Assembly: GCA_031287815.1 (NCBI GenBank)
Contig: JAITSM010000084.1
Coordinates: 1 to 6,537, forward strand
From: Prevotellaceae bacterium
GTDB lineage: Bacteria > Bacteroidota > Bacteroidia > Bacteroidales > UBA932
Direction: 5' to 3'
DNA length: 6,537 nucleotides
A program made the position numbers and the translations under genes. Positions 1 to 6,036 of this stretch are shown piece after piece (the stretch's first letter is position 1; every line of letters begins with the position of its first letter). The notes under the pieces are model-generated. The model was not told the DNA's origin. It was given only the letters and a program-made list of their open reading frames with translations, and did not search any database.

Positions 1-956
1 TTTTAAAACGGAACGTCGCCGACCAAAAAGACTCCAACAGTTTCAATACGGATGCTTACCTTATGGGGCAATACCAGGGCATCGTAGACCGCAACCTCCG
101 CGACTATTCCAAATCCGACCCGAAGGCTACGCGCCGTGTAACGTTTGACGACGGTATCCTGTTTCCCAATTACCGCCTCCCGACGGAAGCGGAATGGGAA
201 TATGCCGCAGTAGCGCAAATCGGCTCTACCTATGATGAACGCGTGGTAGAACGCCGTGTTTATCCCTGGAGCGGCACCTCGGTTCGTAGCGCTGAAAAAG
301 GTTCGCGCGGTAAATTCTTAGCTAATTTCCACCGCGGGCGCGGCGACCTGATGGGCGTGGCAGGGCATTTGAACGACGGCTATGCGCTCACGGCGCCGGT
401 ACGTTCGTTCTATCCCAACGATTACGGGTTGTATTGCATGGCCGGAAATGTCAATGAATGGGTGGCCGACGTGTACCGTCCGTTATCCTTTGAAGAGCTG
501 GAAGAGTTCCGCCCCTTCCGTGGCAATGTATTTACGGAATATGCACGCGACGAAAACGGAAATCTTTTACCCAAAGACTCCTTAGGACGCATGCGCCGCG
601 ATACGGTAGGTTATTTGGGCGACGAACGGTATAACTACCAAATGGGCGACCTCCGGAATTATAAAGACGGCGATGTGCTATCATCCATAAATTACGAAGA
701 AAACAGCGAAACCTCGCCGGAGAGCAACGCCAACTCCACCCGCATGTACGACCAGGGCGTTGGACGAGGGCATCGGGGCATGAGCACGCTCATCAGCGAC
801 AAAGCGCGCGTATACAAAGGCGGTTCGTTCCTTGACCGCGCCTATTGGCTAAGTCCCGGCACGCGCCGTTACCTGGATGAAGACCGTTCGGCGGTAGACA
901 TCGGCTTCCGTTGCGCTATGGACAAATTAGGCGAGCCGCAACGAGTAAGTCGATAA
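1..956 (+). CDS. gldJ: Gliding motility/T9SS lipoprotein GldJ, 3' part (5' end outside window)
   Basis: The reading frame is open from the window edge (first full codon at 3) to the stop at 954-956, giving about 317 residues; the ATG at 63 is internal, since coding similarity continues upstream of it (DAYLMGQYQG). The protein belongs to the formylglycine-generating-enzyme-like (SUMF1/FGE) fold family: RLPTEAEWEYAA, then PNDYGLYCMAGNVNEWV, and a C-terminal VYKGGSFLDRAYWLSPGTRR ... GFRCAM block. LANFHRGRGDLMGVAGHLND and DVYRPLSFEELEEFRPFRGN recall GldJ rather than its paralogue GldK. GldJ is an outer-membrane-associated lipoprotein needed for gliding and for stability of the type IX secretion machinery in flavobacteria; it is not thought to be an active sulfatase activator. 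The N-terminal lipoprotein signal is outside the window. The gene ends 17 nt before a strong terminator and converges on the next gene. Confidence 0.9.
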   Translation, partial: LKRNVADQKDSNSFNTDAYLMGQYQGIVDRNLRDYSKSDPKATRRVTFDDGILFPNYRLPTEAEWEYAAVAQIGSTYDERVVERRVYPWSGTSVRSAEKGSRGKFLANFHRGRGDLMGVAGHLNDGYALTAPVRSFYPNDYGLYCMAGNVNEWVADVYRPLSFEELEEFRPFRGNVFTEYARDENGNLLPKDSLGRMRRDTVGYLGDERYNYQMGDLRNYKDGDVLSSINYEENSETSPESNANSTRMYDQGVGRGHRGMSTLISDKARVYKGGSFLDRAYWLSPGTRRYLDEDRSAVDIGFRCAMDKLGEPQRVSR

Positions 957-973
957 TTTTTTCCTGAACAGTT

Positions 974-1017
974 AAAAACATTCCGTTGTTAGATGCTAAC
1001 AACGGAATGTTTTTTTT
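974..1017. terminator. Bidirectional Rho-independent terminator between convergent genes
   Basis: A perfect 18-bp inverted repeat (974-991 with 997-1014) encloses a 5-nt loop. On the + strand the stem runs into eight consecutive T (1010-1017); on the - strand it ends in five T. It lies between the stop of gldJ (956) and the stop of the convergent FISUMP gene (1026), so it can terminate both transcripts. Confidence 0.93.
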
Positions 1018-1025
1018 GATGGAAA

Positions 1026-2222
1026 TTACAGCTGGCGGAAACAACGAACTGAAGCGCGTTGCGTCGGTGGGCTCGTGTGCTTGTATATGAGGTCGCATGT
1101 TAGCACGTTCCCTGCATGGTCAATATCTACATATAACGCATCTTCTCGGTTTGAGTCATTAGCGTACCATGAATCACCGAGGGCAAGTTTCGTGCCATTA
1201 GCTACCGTTTTTTCATTTGCGAATCCATAATAATCTAGTCGAGGTGAACAACTGGACGTCTTGGATCGTAGATATTGACAGATGGTGGCATCCGATCCCA
1301 TATCTTTGGTCATGTTATCAAAATCACCAGTAACCGGCAATAGCCATCCGGGTGGGCATATACCTTGTACATTGCCGGTAGAGCTACTTGACCCGCCGGC
1401 ATAAGAAGCATACACTTGCGCCCATGTATAACTTCTTCCACATTCATCTTCCGTACAACCGCTAACAGCAGAACCAACACTTGCATATTTCACATTCTGC
1501 GCCAACCACCACTTGTTATCCGGCATCAAGACAATCCTGTAATATTTGTCATCTCTATTATCTTGTATCCACGCTTCCCAATTTTGTGCGCCGCTGGTGC
1601 GTTGCAGGCAAAGGTGCGTAGCATCAATATATAAGTCGCTCCTCTGGTAAGGACAAAAAACGCCTGGACATTCTGTTCTATCTCTTATAGTGGTAGGCGT
1701 AATGGTCAATGCCGAAGCGGCAAGTGTTGTTCCGCTTACCGTTTGAGTTGCTCCTCCTGAAGCAGTCAATATAAACGGCGGCGTACCTCTGAAAGTATAA
1801 GTTCCGTTATTTACTGTTATGTTCGGCGGATAGTCGGAAACGTAGGCGCACCAATTGAATTTAGCAGGGACATTAGTTAGTTGCACGGTAAGTGTGGCGC
1901 TGTAGTTAGTAGTTGCATTACCTACCAGCCAGAAACCGTTCCGGTTGCTGCCGTCATAAGAAGTTATGCCGCCGGAAACCGTTCCCGCAGTGGCGCGTGT
2001 CCACGAATTGCCCGAAGTGGTGTTGTTGCTATTGATTTGAATGTAATCTACCCACACCCATACTTTGGAAAGGTGCGTGGCATCTCGTGAGTCGGCGTTC
2101 CACCATACGCGGAAAGACACGGTCTGGCTCGTGTAAGTTGCACTAACAGGCTCCACATGCGTTACCTGTGCACTTGCTGCTACGCTTACAAGCATTGCAA
2201 AAAAGAAAAGTTTTGTTTTCAT
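1026..2222 (-). CDS. Secreted FISUMP-domain protein with conserved N-terminal module
   Basis: 398 residues. Residues 1-19 form a signal peptide (MKTK, hydrophobic core, ASAQ cleavage region). Residues about 20-150 form a beta-rich module with VWVWVDY, NGFWLVG, NYSATLTV and FNWCAYVSDYPP; the same module opens the partial gene at 6127. Residues about 185-398 match the Fibrobacter succinogenes major paralogous (FISUMP) domain: KWWLAQNVKY, GRSYTWAQV, CPPGWLLP, and a terminal SVRCFRQL. This half has ten cysteines (185, 190, 205, 256, 261, 289, 315, 325, 376, 394), suggesting disulfides in an exported protein. I see no lipobox and no clear type IX sorting domain; the protein ends with the FISUMP domain. 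Its function is unknown; a cell-surface or extracellular binding role is inference. The ATG at 2222 is supported by the signal peptide directly after it. It is preceded by a long structured leader and ends at the shared terminator. Confidence 0.85.
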   Translation of the reverse strand: MKTKLFFFAMLVSVAASAQVTHVEPVSATYTSQTVSFRVWWNADSRDATHLSKVWVWVDYIQINSNNTTSGNSWTRATAGTVSGGITSYDGSNRNGFWLVGNATTNYSATLTVQLTNVPAKFNWCAYVSDYPPNITVNNGTYTFRGTPPFILTASGGATQTVSGTTLAASALTITPTTIRDRTECPGVFCPYQRSDLYIDATHLCLQRTSGAQNWEAWIQDNRDDKYYRIVLMPDNKWWLAQNVKYASVGSAVSGCTEDECGRSYTWAQVYASYAGGSSSSTGNVQGICPPGWLLPVTGDFDNMTKDMGSDATICQYLRSKTSSCSPRLDYYGFANEKTVANGTKLALGDSWYANDSNREDALYVDIDHAGNVLTCDLIYKHTSPPTQRASVRCFRQL

Positions 2223-2257
2223 AAAAATGTTTTTTTAAAAGTTAATTATTATTTTTC

Positions 2258-2317
2258 GCAGCTTCAGGGTTGTTTTCAAACACAAACTTATCTATATATA
2301 AAACAACCCCCTGCTGC
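2258..2317 (-). promoter_or_regulatory. Hairpin C of leader copy 1, just before the start codon
   Basis: On the - strand GCAGC (2317-2313) pairs with GCTGC (2262-2258). Inside it, GGGGGTTGTTTT (2311-2300) pairs with AAAACAACCCT (2276-2266), leaving one bulged G and a small internal loop. The copy at 6037-6095 has the same fold, the same bulge and a compensatory change in the outer stem. It ends 35 nt before the ATG, so an effect on translation start or mRNA stability is plausible. Confidence 0.75.
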
Positions 2318-2342
2318 GATTTTTGATTCACTGCCAATTATT

Positions 2343-2370
2343 GCAGAAAGTTTTAATAGACCTTTTCTGC
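2343..2370 (-). promoter_or_regulatory. Hairpin D of leader copy 1
   Basis: A 7-bp stem, GCAGAAA (2370-2364 on the - strand) with TTTCTGC (2349-2343), with a 14-nt loop. A hairpin of unrelated sequence occupies the same place in the other leader (5996-6012); both are followed by the same AATTGGCA block. Confidence 0.55.
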
Positions 2371-2404
2371 CATTTGTTTTCTGCTACTTCTTTCCCTTTC
2401 CACT

Positions 2405-2500
2405 AAAAAAACAAGAGTGGAAAGAGGCGTAATACATATTACTAATCGAGGTTCTGGCAACCCACAATGTCTATAAGTATTACAACCCCTATCCACTCTT
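2405..2500 (-). terminator. Helix B with U-tract in leader copy 1 (terminator/attenuator-like)
   Basis: On the - strand a 9-bp stem (2500-2492 with 2421-2413) continues through about six further pairs (AGGGGT facing GCCTCT, with wobbles) into a 7-bp stem (GTAATAC 2483-2477 with GTATTAC 2435-2429). That is about 22 bp with one mismatch and one bulge. The 41-nt apical loop (2476-2436) contains GGGTTGCC, AGAACCT and a later TTAG. The helix is followed by one G and seven T (2411-2405), the form of an intrinsic terminator, about 185 nt before the coding start. The 3' strand can also pair downstream with 2404-2394 (see findings). Confidence 0.7.
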
Positions 2501-2509
2501 GGCGAGGTT

Positions 2510-2578
2510 GCTCTAACTTACATTCAGACATTGTTGAAATTTACCAGATTCCGATTAGCGCAGAATAAAAGTTAAAGC
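2510..2578 (-). promoter_or_regulatory. Helix A of leader copy 1
   Basis: The 16-nt arms at 2578-2563 and 2525-2510 (- strand) form ten pairs (GCTTTAACTT with AAGTTAGAGC, one G-U), a 2-nt weak step, then ATTC/GAAT, closing a 37-nt loop. The second leader has an equivalent helix of different sequence at 5813-5869. Confidence 0.65.
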
Positions 2579-2620
2579 GATATCTTTTTAGAATATCCTT
2601 TTCAATACGTCAAAGAACGC

Positions 2621-2653
2621 TGCAAATATATTACTTTATTTTTTAATTGCAAA
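2621..2653 (-). promoter_or_regulatory. Bacteroidota-type promoter of leader copy 1
   Basis: On the - strand a TTTG -33 element (2653-2650), a 19-nt spacer and TATATTTG (-7 element, matching TAnnTTTG, 2630-2623). The segment 2652-2621 is identical over 32 nt to 5736-5767, the promoter of the second leader. Transcription would start near 2616. Confidence 0.82.
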
Positions 2654-2760
2654 TATTTTTTTCATTATTTTTTATTTCACAACGAAAAATTTCCCACCTC
2701 ATTATCAAAAAGAAATAAAAAAATTCAATACTATGCGATACATGGTATTGAAAGTTTACT

Positions 2761-2768
2761 TATCTTTG
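2761..2768 (+). promoter_or_regulatory. Probable -7 promoter element of the PspC/PadR operon
   Basis: TATCTTTG matches the TAnnTTTG -7 consensus and lies 32 nt before the first start codon (2801). No clear TTG/TTTG element sits 19-21 nt upstream, so the promoter is either weak or depends on an activator. The surrounding 2658-2760 stretch is very A/T-rich and holds nothing else I can support. Confidence 0.5.
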
Positions 2769-2800
2769 CCGTGTCAAATTTATACTTGATTTTTTAAACG

Positions 2801-3343
2801 ATGAAAAAAGTAATTACAGCAAACATTGGCGGTAAAAGCTTCATGATAGATGAAGACGCTTTTGTAAAATTGCAAAACTATTTGGATAATTTTAAAGCAA
2901 CCATCGCCCATCCGAAGGACGCCGAAGAAATCATGGAAGAAATAGAATTTCGTGTGGCGGAAATTCTTCAGGAACGCCTGTGCAATGAAATGCAAAGCGT
3001 GAATGGCGCTATGGTAAACATCGTCATCGCACAATTGGGAGAACCCGAAGGCGCAAGAGAGTACGAACAAACGCAATATACCCCTCGCCGGTCGCGCAAA
3101 CGCCTCTACCGCGACCCCGATAACCGGACGATTGGCGGTGTATGCAGCGGCGTGGCGGCATTTTTTGATTTGGATACTACGCTGGTGCGGATCATTTTTT
3201 TAGTGTTGCTTATTTTCGGCGGTATAGGTTTTTGGTTGTACATTATCTTATGGATTGCTGTGCCGGCCGCCCGTACCGTAGCGGAAAAACTGGAAATGCG
3301 CGGCGAGCCGGCCACCGCCGAGAACATCAAAAATGCACGGTGA
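2801..3343 (+). CDS. Small PspC-domain membrane protein
   Basis: 180 residues. Residues 1-90 form the N-terminal region often found before PspC in Bacteroidota (TANIGGKSFMIDEDAFVKLQNYLDN, then EEIMEEIEFRVAEILQERL). Residues 99-158 are the PspC domain: KRLYRDPDNRTIGGVCSGVA and a hydrophobic stretch at about 130-155 ending LWIAVPAARTV. PspC proteins are inner-membrane; in enterobacteria PspC takes part in the phage-shock envelope-stress response, but in this phylum the role is not established. The start is fixed by an in-frame TAA at 2795-2797, one codon before the ATG. It is the first of three genes (34 nt to padR) and its two domains are repeated in the third gene, implying duplication. The short tail after residue 170 has no recognisable feature. 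Confidence 0.88.
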   Translation: MKKVITANIGGKSFMIDEDAFVKLQNYLDNFKATIAHPKDAEEIMEEIEFRVAEILQERLCNEMQSVNGAMVNIVIAQLGEPEGAREYEQTQYTPRRSRKRLYRDPDNRTIGGVCSGVAAFFDLDTTLVRIIFLVLLIFGGIGFWLYIILWIAVPAARTVAEKLEMRGEPATAENIKNAR

Positions 3344-3377
3344 GCACCCCAAAAATGCAATTTATAATTAGTAAAAT

Positions 3378-3764
3378 ATGGAAACAGTTACATTAGACAA
3401 TAATAAAGCGCAAATGCGCAAAGGTATTCTGGAATACTGCATTCTTCTGATACTTTCGCGGCATGATGCGTATGCTTCGGAGATTATAGCCGAATTGAAA
3501 AAGGCGCAGATGATAGTAGTCGAAGGAACGCTTTACCCCCTGCTGATGCGGCAGAAAAACCAGGGATGGCTCGCCTACCGGTGGGAAGAATCCTCGCAGG
3601 GGCCGCCGCGCAAGTATTATGCGCTGACTGAAAAAGGAAAAGCATTGCTCCAGGAGCTGGACAGTTCCTGGAGGGAAATAGTGTCTTCCATTGAACATAT
3701 CCGGGAACAGTCGCTGGAGGCATTAAGCAAGCAGCAACAGGCCGTTTCCGATGAAAACAAATAA
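3378..3764 (+). CDS. PadR-family transcriptional regulator
   Basis: 128 residues, normal length for a short PadR protein. The winged helix-turn-helix is clear: MRKGILEYCILLIL (helix 1, about 13-26), YASEIIAELKKA (helix 2), VVEGTLYPLLMRQKNQGWL (recognition helix, about 47-65) and the wing GPPRKYYALTEKGKALL (about 75-91). The C-terminal helix (about 93-117) is probably the dimerisation helix. PadR proteins are mostly repressors that bind operator DNA as dimers and release it on binding a ligand or under stress. Here it sits between two PspC-domain genes, 34 nt after the first and 31 nt before the second, so control of its own operon is the simplest expectation (inference from context). The usual Leu-Glu of the LxRLE segment is replaced by Gln-Lys (MRQKNQG). 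Confidence 0.93.
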   Translation: METVTLDNNKAQMRKGILEYCILLILSRHDAYASEIIAELKKAQMIVVEGTLYPLLMRQKNQGWLAYRWEESSQGPPRKYYALTEKGKALLQELDSSWREIVSSIEHIREQSLEALSKQQQAVSDENK

Positions 3765-3795
3765 TCTAACCAATCACTAAAAAAATAATCACACT

Positions 3796-5565
3796 ATGAA
3801 ATCAACCATAAAAGTCAGCATTAGCGGTATCGCTTTTAACCTGGACAACGATGCATACGGTTGCCTGAAAAATTATTTAGACCGCGTAGAAAACATTTTT
3901 TCCGGCAAGGAAAGCGGCCGCGAAATTATTGAAGATATCGAAGTGCGCATTGCCGAACTGTTGTCGGCGCGCATCCAGTCGCCGGAGCAAATTATTACGC
4001 TGGCGACCGTGAGCGAAGTCATCGGCACCGTAGGCTCTGCCGACGATATCGCCGGCGGCGAAGAAGAAACAGCCTCCACCGTACAGGAACAACTCAAAAC
4101 GCCGGAGCCGGAACGCAAACGGCTGTTCCGAGACATCGACCACCGCGTGATTGGCGGCGTATGCAGCGGGTTGGGAAACTATTTCACTATCGACCGGGTA
4201 TTTGTCCGGTTGGCATTTGCTATGGCGTTAGGCTGTTTCCTTCTTCAGGACTATCTTCTACATTCATTTTTTAATATCGCCGCTTCCGCTTCCCTGCTAC
4301 TCTACCTTGCCTTGTGGATAGCGATGCCGGCGGCGCGCACCATGAAAGAAAAAATGATTATGCGCAAAGAAATGATTACCCCTGCCTCCTCAAAAAATGA
4401 CCCTGCCTACACAAAAGCCGCCCATGAAGGCGATTTCGGGCGGGTACTGGGAAAAATCCTTGTGATTACCTGCCGCATTATTATTGGCTTTGTGCTGGCA
4501 ATAATAGCATTCGTCGCTTTGACATTGCTCATCACACTGCCTTTCGGGCTATTTACCGGCAATGTAATGATGGGCGAACTGGGGTGGCTGAATATAACGG
4601 ATTACCTGCAGGACTATACACTTATCCCCTCATGGCTCGTGGTGATACTCCTGACCTTGCTGGTTTGCCTCCCGCTGGTGGGGTTGATATACCTGCTGGC
4701 AAAAATATTTTTCAAATTTAAAACCAAAATCCGGCTGGGGCTTATTTTAACGGTAGTATGGCTGATTACGCTGTTCTCGCTGGCCGGCATCGGCATTTAC
4801 CTTGTCTCCGGCAACACGGATTTTACGCGGGAACTGTTTCTGGAAAATTCTTTTCCCGGCACATCGGAACAGCGGGCGGCGCCCCCCTTCCAAAACCTCA
4901 GCATTGCAGGGAATTTTGAAGTAACCGCCCTCCCCTCCGACAGCAATTATATCGTCATTCAAGCGCCCGAAAAACTGTTGCCCCATATTCAAACCAAAGC
5001 CACCGGCGGCAGCTTGAAAATATATGTAAACAAGGCCATACGACAAAGGCGCGCCAAAGCCCGCCTCTATCTCTACTGCGCGGACTGGAAAAGCATGGAA
5101 CAGCTCCACCTGTCGGGAATGGTACGGTTTACCTGCACCGATACCCTGAAAGCGCAGGCATTTTCCGCCAAACTCAGTGGGGCAAGCCACCTCGACGTAG
5201 TGGTCCACAACGAATATACGGCGTTCGATATGTCCGGCGCGTCGAATATCTCGGCGAATATAGTAGCCGAACGCGTGCACTTTAACCTCAGCGGCGCCTG
5301 CAAGGCCACCCTCTCGGGCGCGGCCTCCCGCACGGATTTGAAAGTATCCGGCGCTGCCAGAATCAATGCCGCCCGCTTTGCCGTTGACACGGCAAAAGTA
5401 AGGCTTTCGGGCAGCAGCAATATAGGCCTGCACGTCAACAATTACCTGGATATTCATGCATCCGGCGCCTCGCGCATCCATTACACCGGAACGCCCGCCA
5501 CCGACCTCTCCGTCAGCGGCGCGGCAAAAGTCCAGCGCGCGAAAGACGTAAAGGGGGAAGAGTGA
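3796..5565 (+). CDS. PspC domain, transmembrane and DUF2807 (GIN) surface protein
   Basis: 589 residues. Residues 1-90 repeat the N-terminal domain of the first gene (SGIAFNLDNDAYGCLKNYLDR, EIIEDIEVRIAELLSARI). Residues 107-190 are PspC (KRLFRDIDHRVIGGVCSGLG ... LWIAMPAARTM), with a longer hydrophobic insert than the first gene has. Further membrane segments lie at about 218-253, 280-306 and 313-337. Residues about 365-580 form a DUF2807 (putative auto-transporter adhesin head, GIN) domain with recurrent SGA/SGS turns (LSGMVRF, LSGASHL, MSGASNI, LSGACKA, LSGAASR, VSGAARI, LSGSSNI, ASGASRI, VSGAAKV) that suggest a beta-solenoid. If the helices anchor it in the inner membrane, the solenoid would be periplasmic. 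Fusion of PspC with DUF2807 after a PadR gene is a known Bacteroidota arrangement; an envelope-stress or envelope-sensing role is inference. The start at 3796 aligns with that of the paralogous first gene. Confidence 0.87.
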   Translation: MKSTIKVSISGIAFNLDNDAYGCLKNYLDRVENIFSGKESGREIIEDIEVRIAELLSARIQSPEQIITLATVSEVIGTVGSADDIAGGEEETASTVQEQLKTPEPERKRLFRDIDHRVIGGVCSGLGNYFTIDRVFVRLAFAMALGCFLLQDYLLHSFFNIAASASLLLYLALWIAMPAARTMKEKMIMRKEMITPASSKNDPAYTKAAHEGDFGRVLGKILVITCRIIIGFVLAIIAFVALTLLITLPFGLFTGNVMMGELGWLNITDYLQDYTLIPSWLVVILLTLLVCLPLVGLIYLLAKIFFKFKTKIRLGLILTVVWLITLFSLAGIGIYLVSGNTDFTRELFLENSFPGTSEQRAAPPFQNLSIAGNFEVTALPSDSNYIVIQAPEKLLPHIQTKATGGSLKIYVNKAIRQRRAKARLYLYCADWKSMEQLHLSGMVRFTCTDTLKAQAFSAKLSGASHLDVVVHNEYTAFDMSGASNISANIVAERVHFNLSGACKATLSGAASRTDLKVSGAARINAARFAVDTAKVRLSGSSNIGLHVNNYLDIHASGASRIHYTGTPATDLSVSGAAKVQRAKDVKGEE

Positions 5566-5590
5566 AGGGGATGAATACCCTTCGGGCTTA

Positions 5591-5673
5591 TTTAATGGAG
5601 AATGGAAAATGGAGAATGTCTCTTGAGGCGCAAGCTAATTCTCCATTTTCAATTTTCAATTCTCCATTAAAAG
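5591..5673. repeat. Intergenic palindrome built from 7-nt units
   Basis: The left arm (5591-5617) is three ATGGAGA/ATGGAAA-type heptads; the right arm (from about 5638) is the inverse complement with four heptads (ATTCTCC, ATTTTCA twice, ATTCTCC), so one unit has been gained or lost. The loop (5618-5637) holds a small CTTG/CAAG hairpin. It lies 25 nt after the stop of the PspC-DUF2807 gene. It could act as an mRNA 3'-end hairpin, but no proper T-tract follows. A short TTTTAAC-rich stretch (5687-5707) follows it. Confidence 0.8.
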
Positions 5674-5735
5674 AGCGCCAGCCAACTTTTAACTTTTAGT
5701 TTTTAACTCGTGGGTAAAATTTTTTTCAAAAATAG

Positions 5736-5767
5736 TTGCAATTAAAAAATAAAGTAATATATTTGCA
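5736..5767 (+). promoter_or_regulatory. Bacteroidota-type promoter of leader copy 2
   Basis: TTG (5736-5738), a 19-nt spacer and TATATTTG (5758-5765, matching TAnnTTTG) fit the phylum's housekeeping promoter. The 32-nt segment is identical to the - strand at 2652-2621, spacer included. The inverted half-sites TGCAA (5737-5741) and TTGCA (5763-5767) overlap the two promoter elements and could be an operator. The start of transcription is expected near 5772. Confidence 0.85.
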
Positions 5768-5812
5768 CCGTTATTGATGTTCTTTTTTATCGAAGTTGAA
5801 TAATATTTCAAT

Positions 5813-5869
5813 GGCTTTTGTTCAAGTATCTAGAACTAGACATTTTTGGAAACACTGAGAATAAAAGCC
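5813..5869 (+). promoter_or_regulatory. Helix A of leader copy 2
   Basis: GGCTTTTGTTC (5813-5823) pairs with GAATAAAAGCC (5859-5869): 11 pairs, one of them G-U, around a 35-nt loop that can form a small TCTA/TAGA hairpin. It corresponds to 2578-2510 on the - strand. Confidence 0.65.
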
Positions 5870-5875
5870 GCTGTC

Positions 5876-5960
5876 AACGTGGATTGATACCGGCTTGTGT
5901 TTCGGGTTGTCTAGACCTTAGGTAGAGTCGGTATCAGTTCACGTTTCTTTTTATTTTTTT
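5876..5960 (+). terminator. Helix B with U-tract in leader copy 2 (terminator/attenuator-like)
   Basis: Arms 5876-5895 and 5926-5945 form 20 uninterrupted pairs, three of them G-U. The 30-nt apical loop (5896-5925) contains GGGTTGTC, TAGACCT and a later GTAG, similar to the loop of the other copy. T-rich sequence follows (5948-5952 and 5954-5960). This is a strong intrinsic-terminator form, yet it lies inside the leader, about 170 nt before the coding start. It may end a small RNA or attenuate the gene. Confidence 0.75.
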
Positions 5961-5995
5961 GTAATGCGATAACAGAAGTCAAAAAAATGGAAGGG

Positions 5996-6012
5996 TGTAC
6001 AAAAACTGTACA
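5996..6012 (+). promoter_or_regulatory. Hairpin D of leader copy 2
   Basis: TGTACA (5996-6001) and TGTACA (6007-6012) form a 6-bp stem with a 5-nt loop. It takes the position of the GCAGAAA/TTTCTGC hairpin in copy 1. Confidence 0.5.
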
Positions 6013-6036
6013 TCAATTGGCAACGAATAAAAAATC

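Larger units (their letters stand above)
2223..2616 (-). ncRNA. Long structured 5' leader RNA (copy 1)
   Basis: About 394 nt lie between the predicted start of transcription (about 2616) and the ATG at 2222, with no convincing gene. In transcript order it holds a mini-hairpin (2597-2579, GATAT/ATATC), helix A (2578-2510), helix B plus U-tract (2500-2405), hairpin D (2370-2343) and hairpin C (2317-2258), then an A/U-rich run to the start codon. The leader at 5772-6126 has the same elements in the same order with similar spacings (A to B 9 vs 6 nt, D to C 25 vs 24 nt, C to ATG 35 vs 31 nt), mostly with different stem sequences. It may be a cis-regulatory leader or a separate small RNA followed by a 5' UTR; the sequence alone cannot decide. 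Confidence 0.72.

Noticed and set aside
1026..2222. Diversity-generating retroelement target
   Set aside because: There is no reverse transcriptase, no accessory gene and no repeat of the 3' end of the gene within the window.
2157..2432. 91-codon + strand frame across the 5' end of the FISUMP gene and its leader
   Set aside because: It overlaps a well-supported gene and the structured leader on the opposite strand and resembles no protein family.
4747..5481. Long - strand frame opposite the DUF2807 region
   Set aside because: Glycine/alanine/arginine-rich shadow of a GC-rich coding repeat; the + strand frame has clear domains and the operon context.
5591..5673. CRISPR array or insertion-sequence end
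   Set aside because: The repeats are 7 nt without spacers, and there is no transposase or target-site duplication.
5736..5767. Classical invertible promoter (phase switch)
   Set aside because: In Bacteroides switches the promoter lies between inverted repeats; here it is within the repeat, and no recombinase gene is present.
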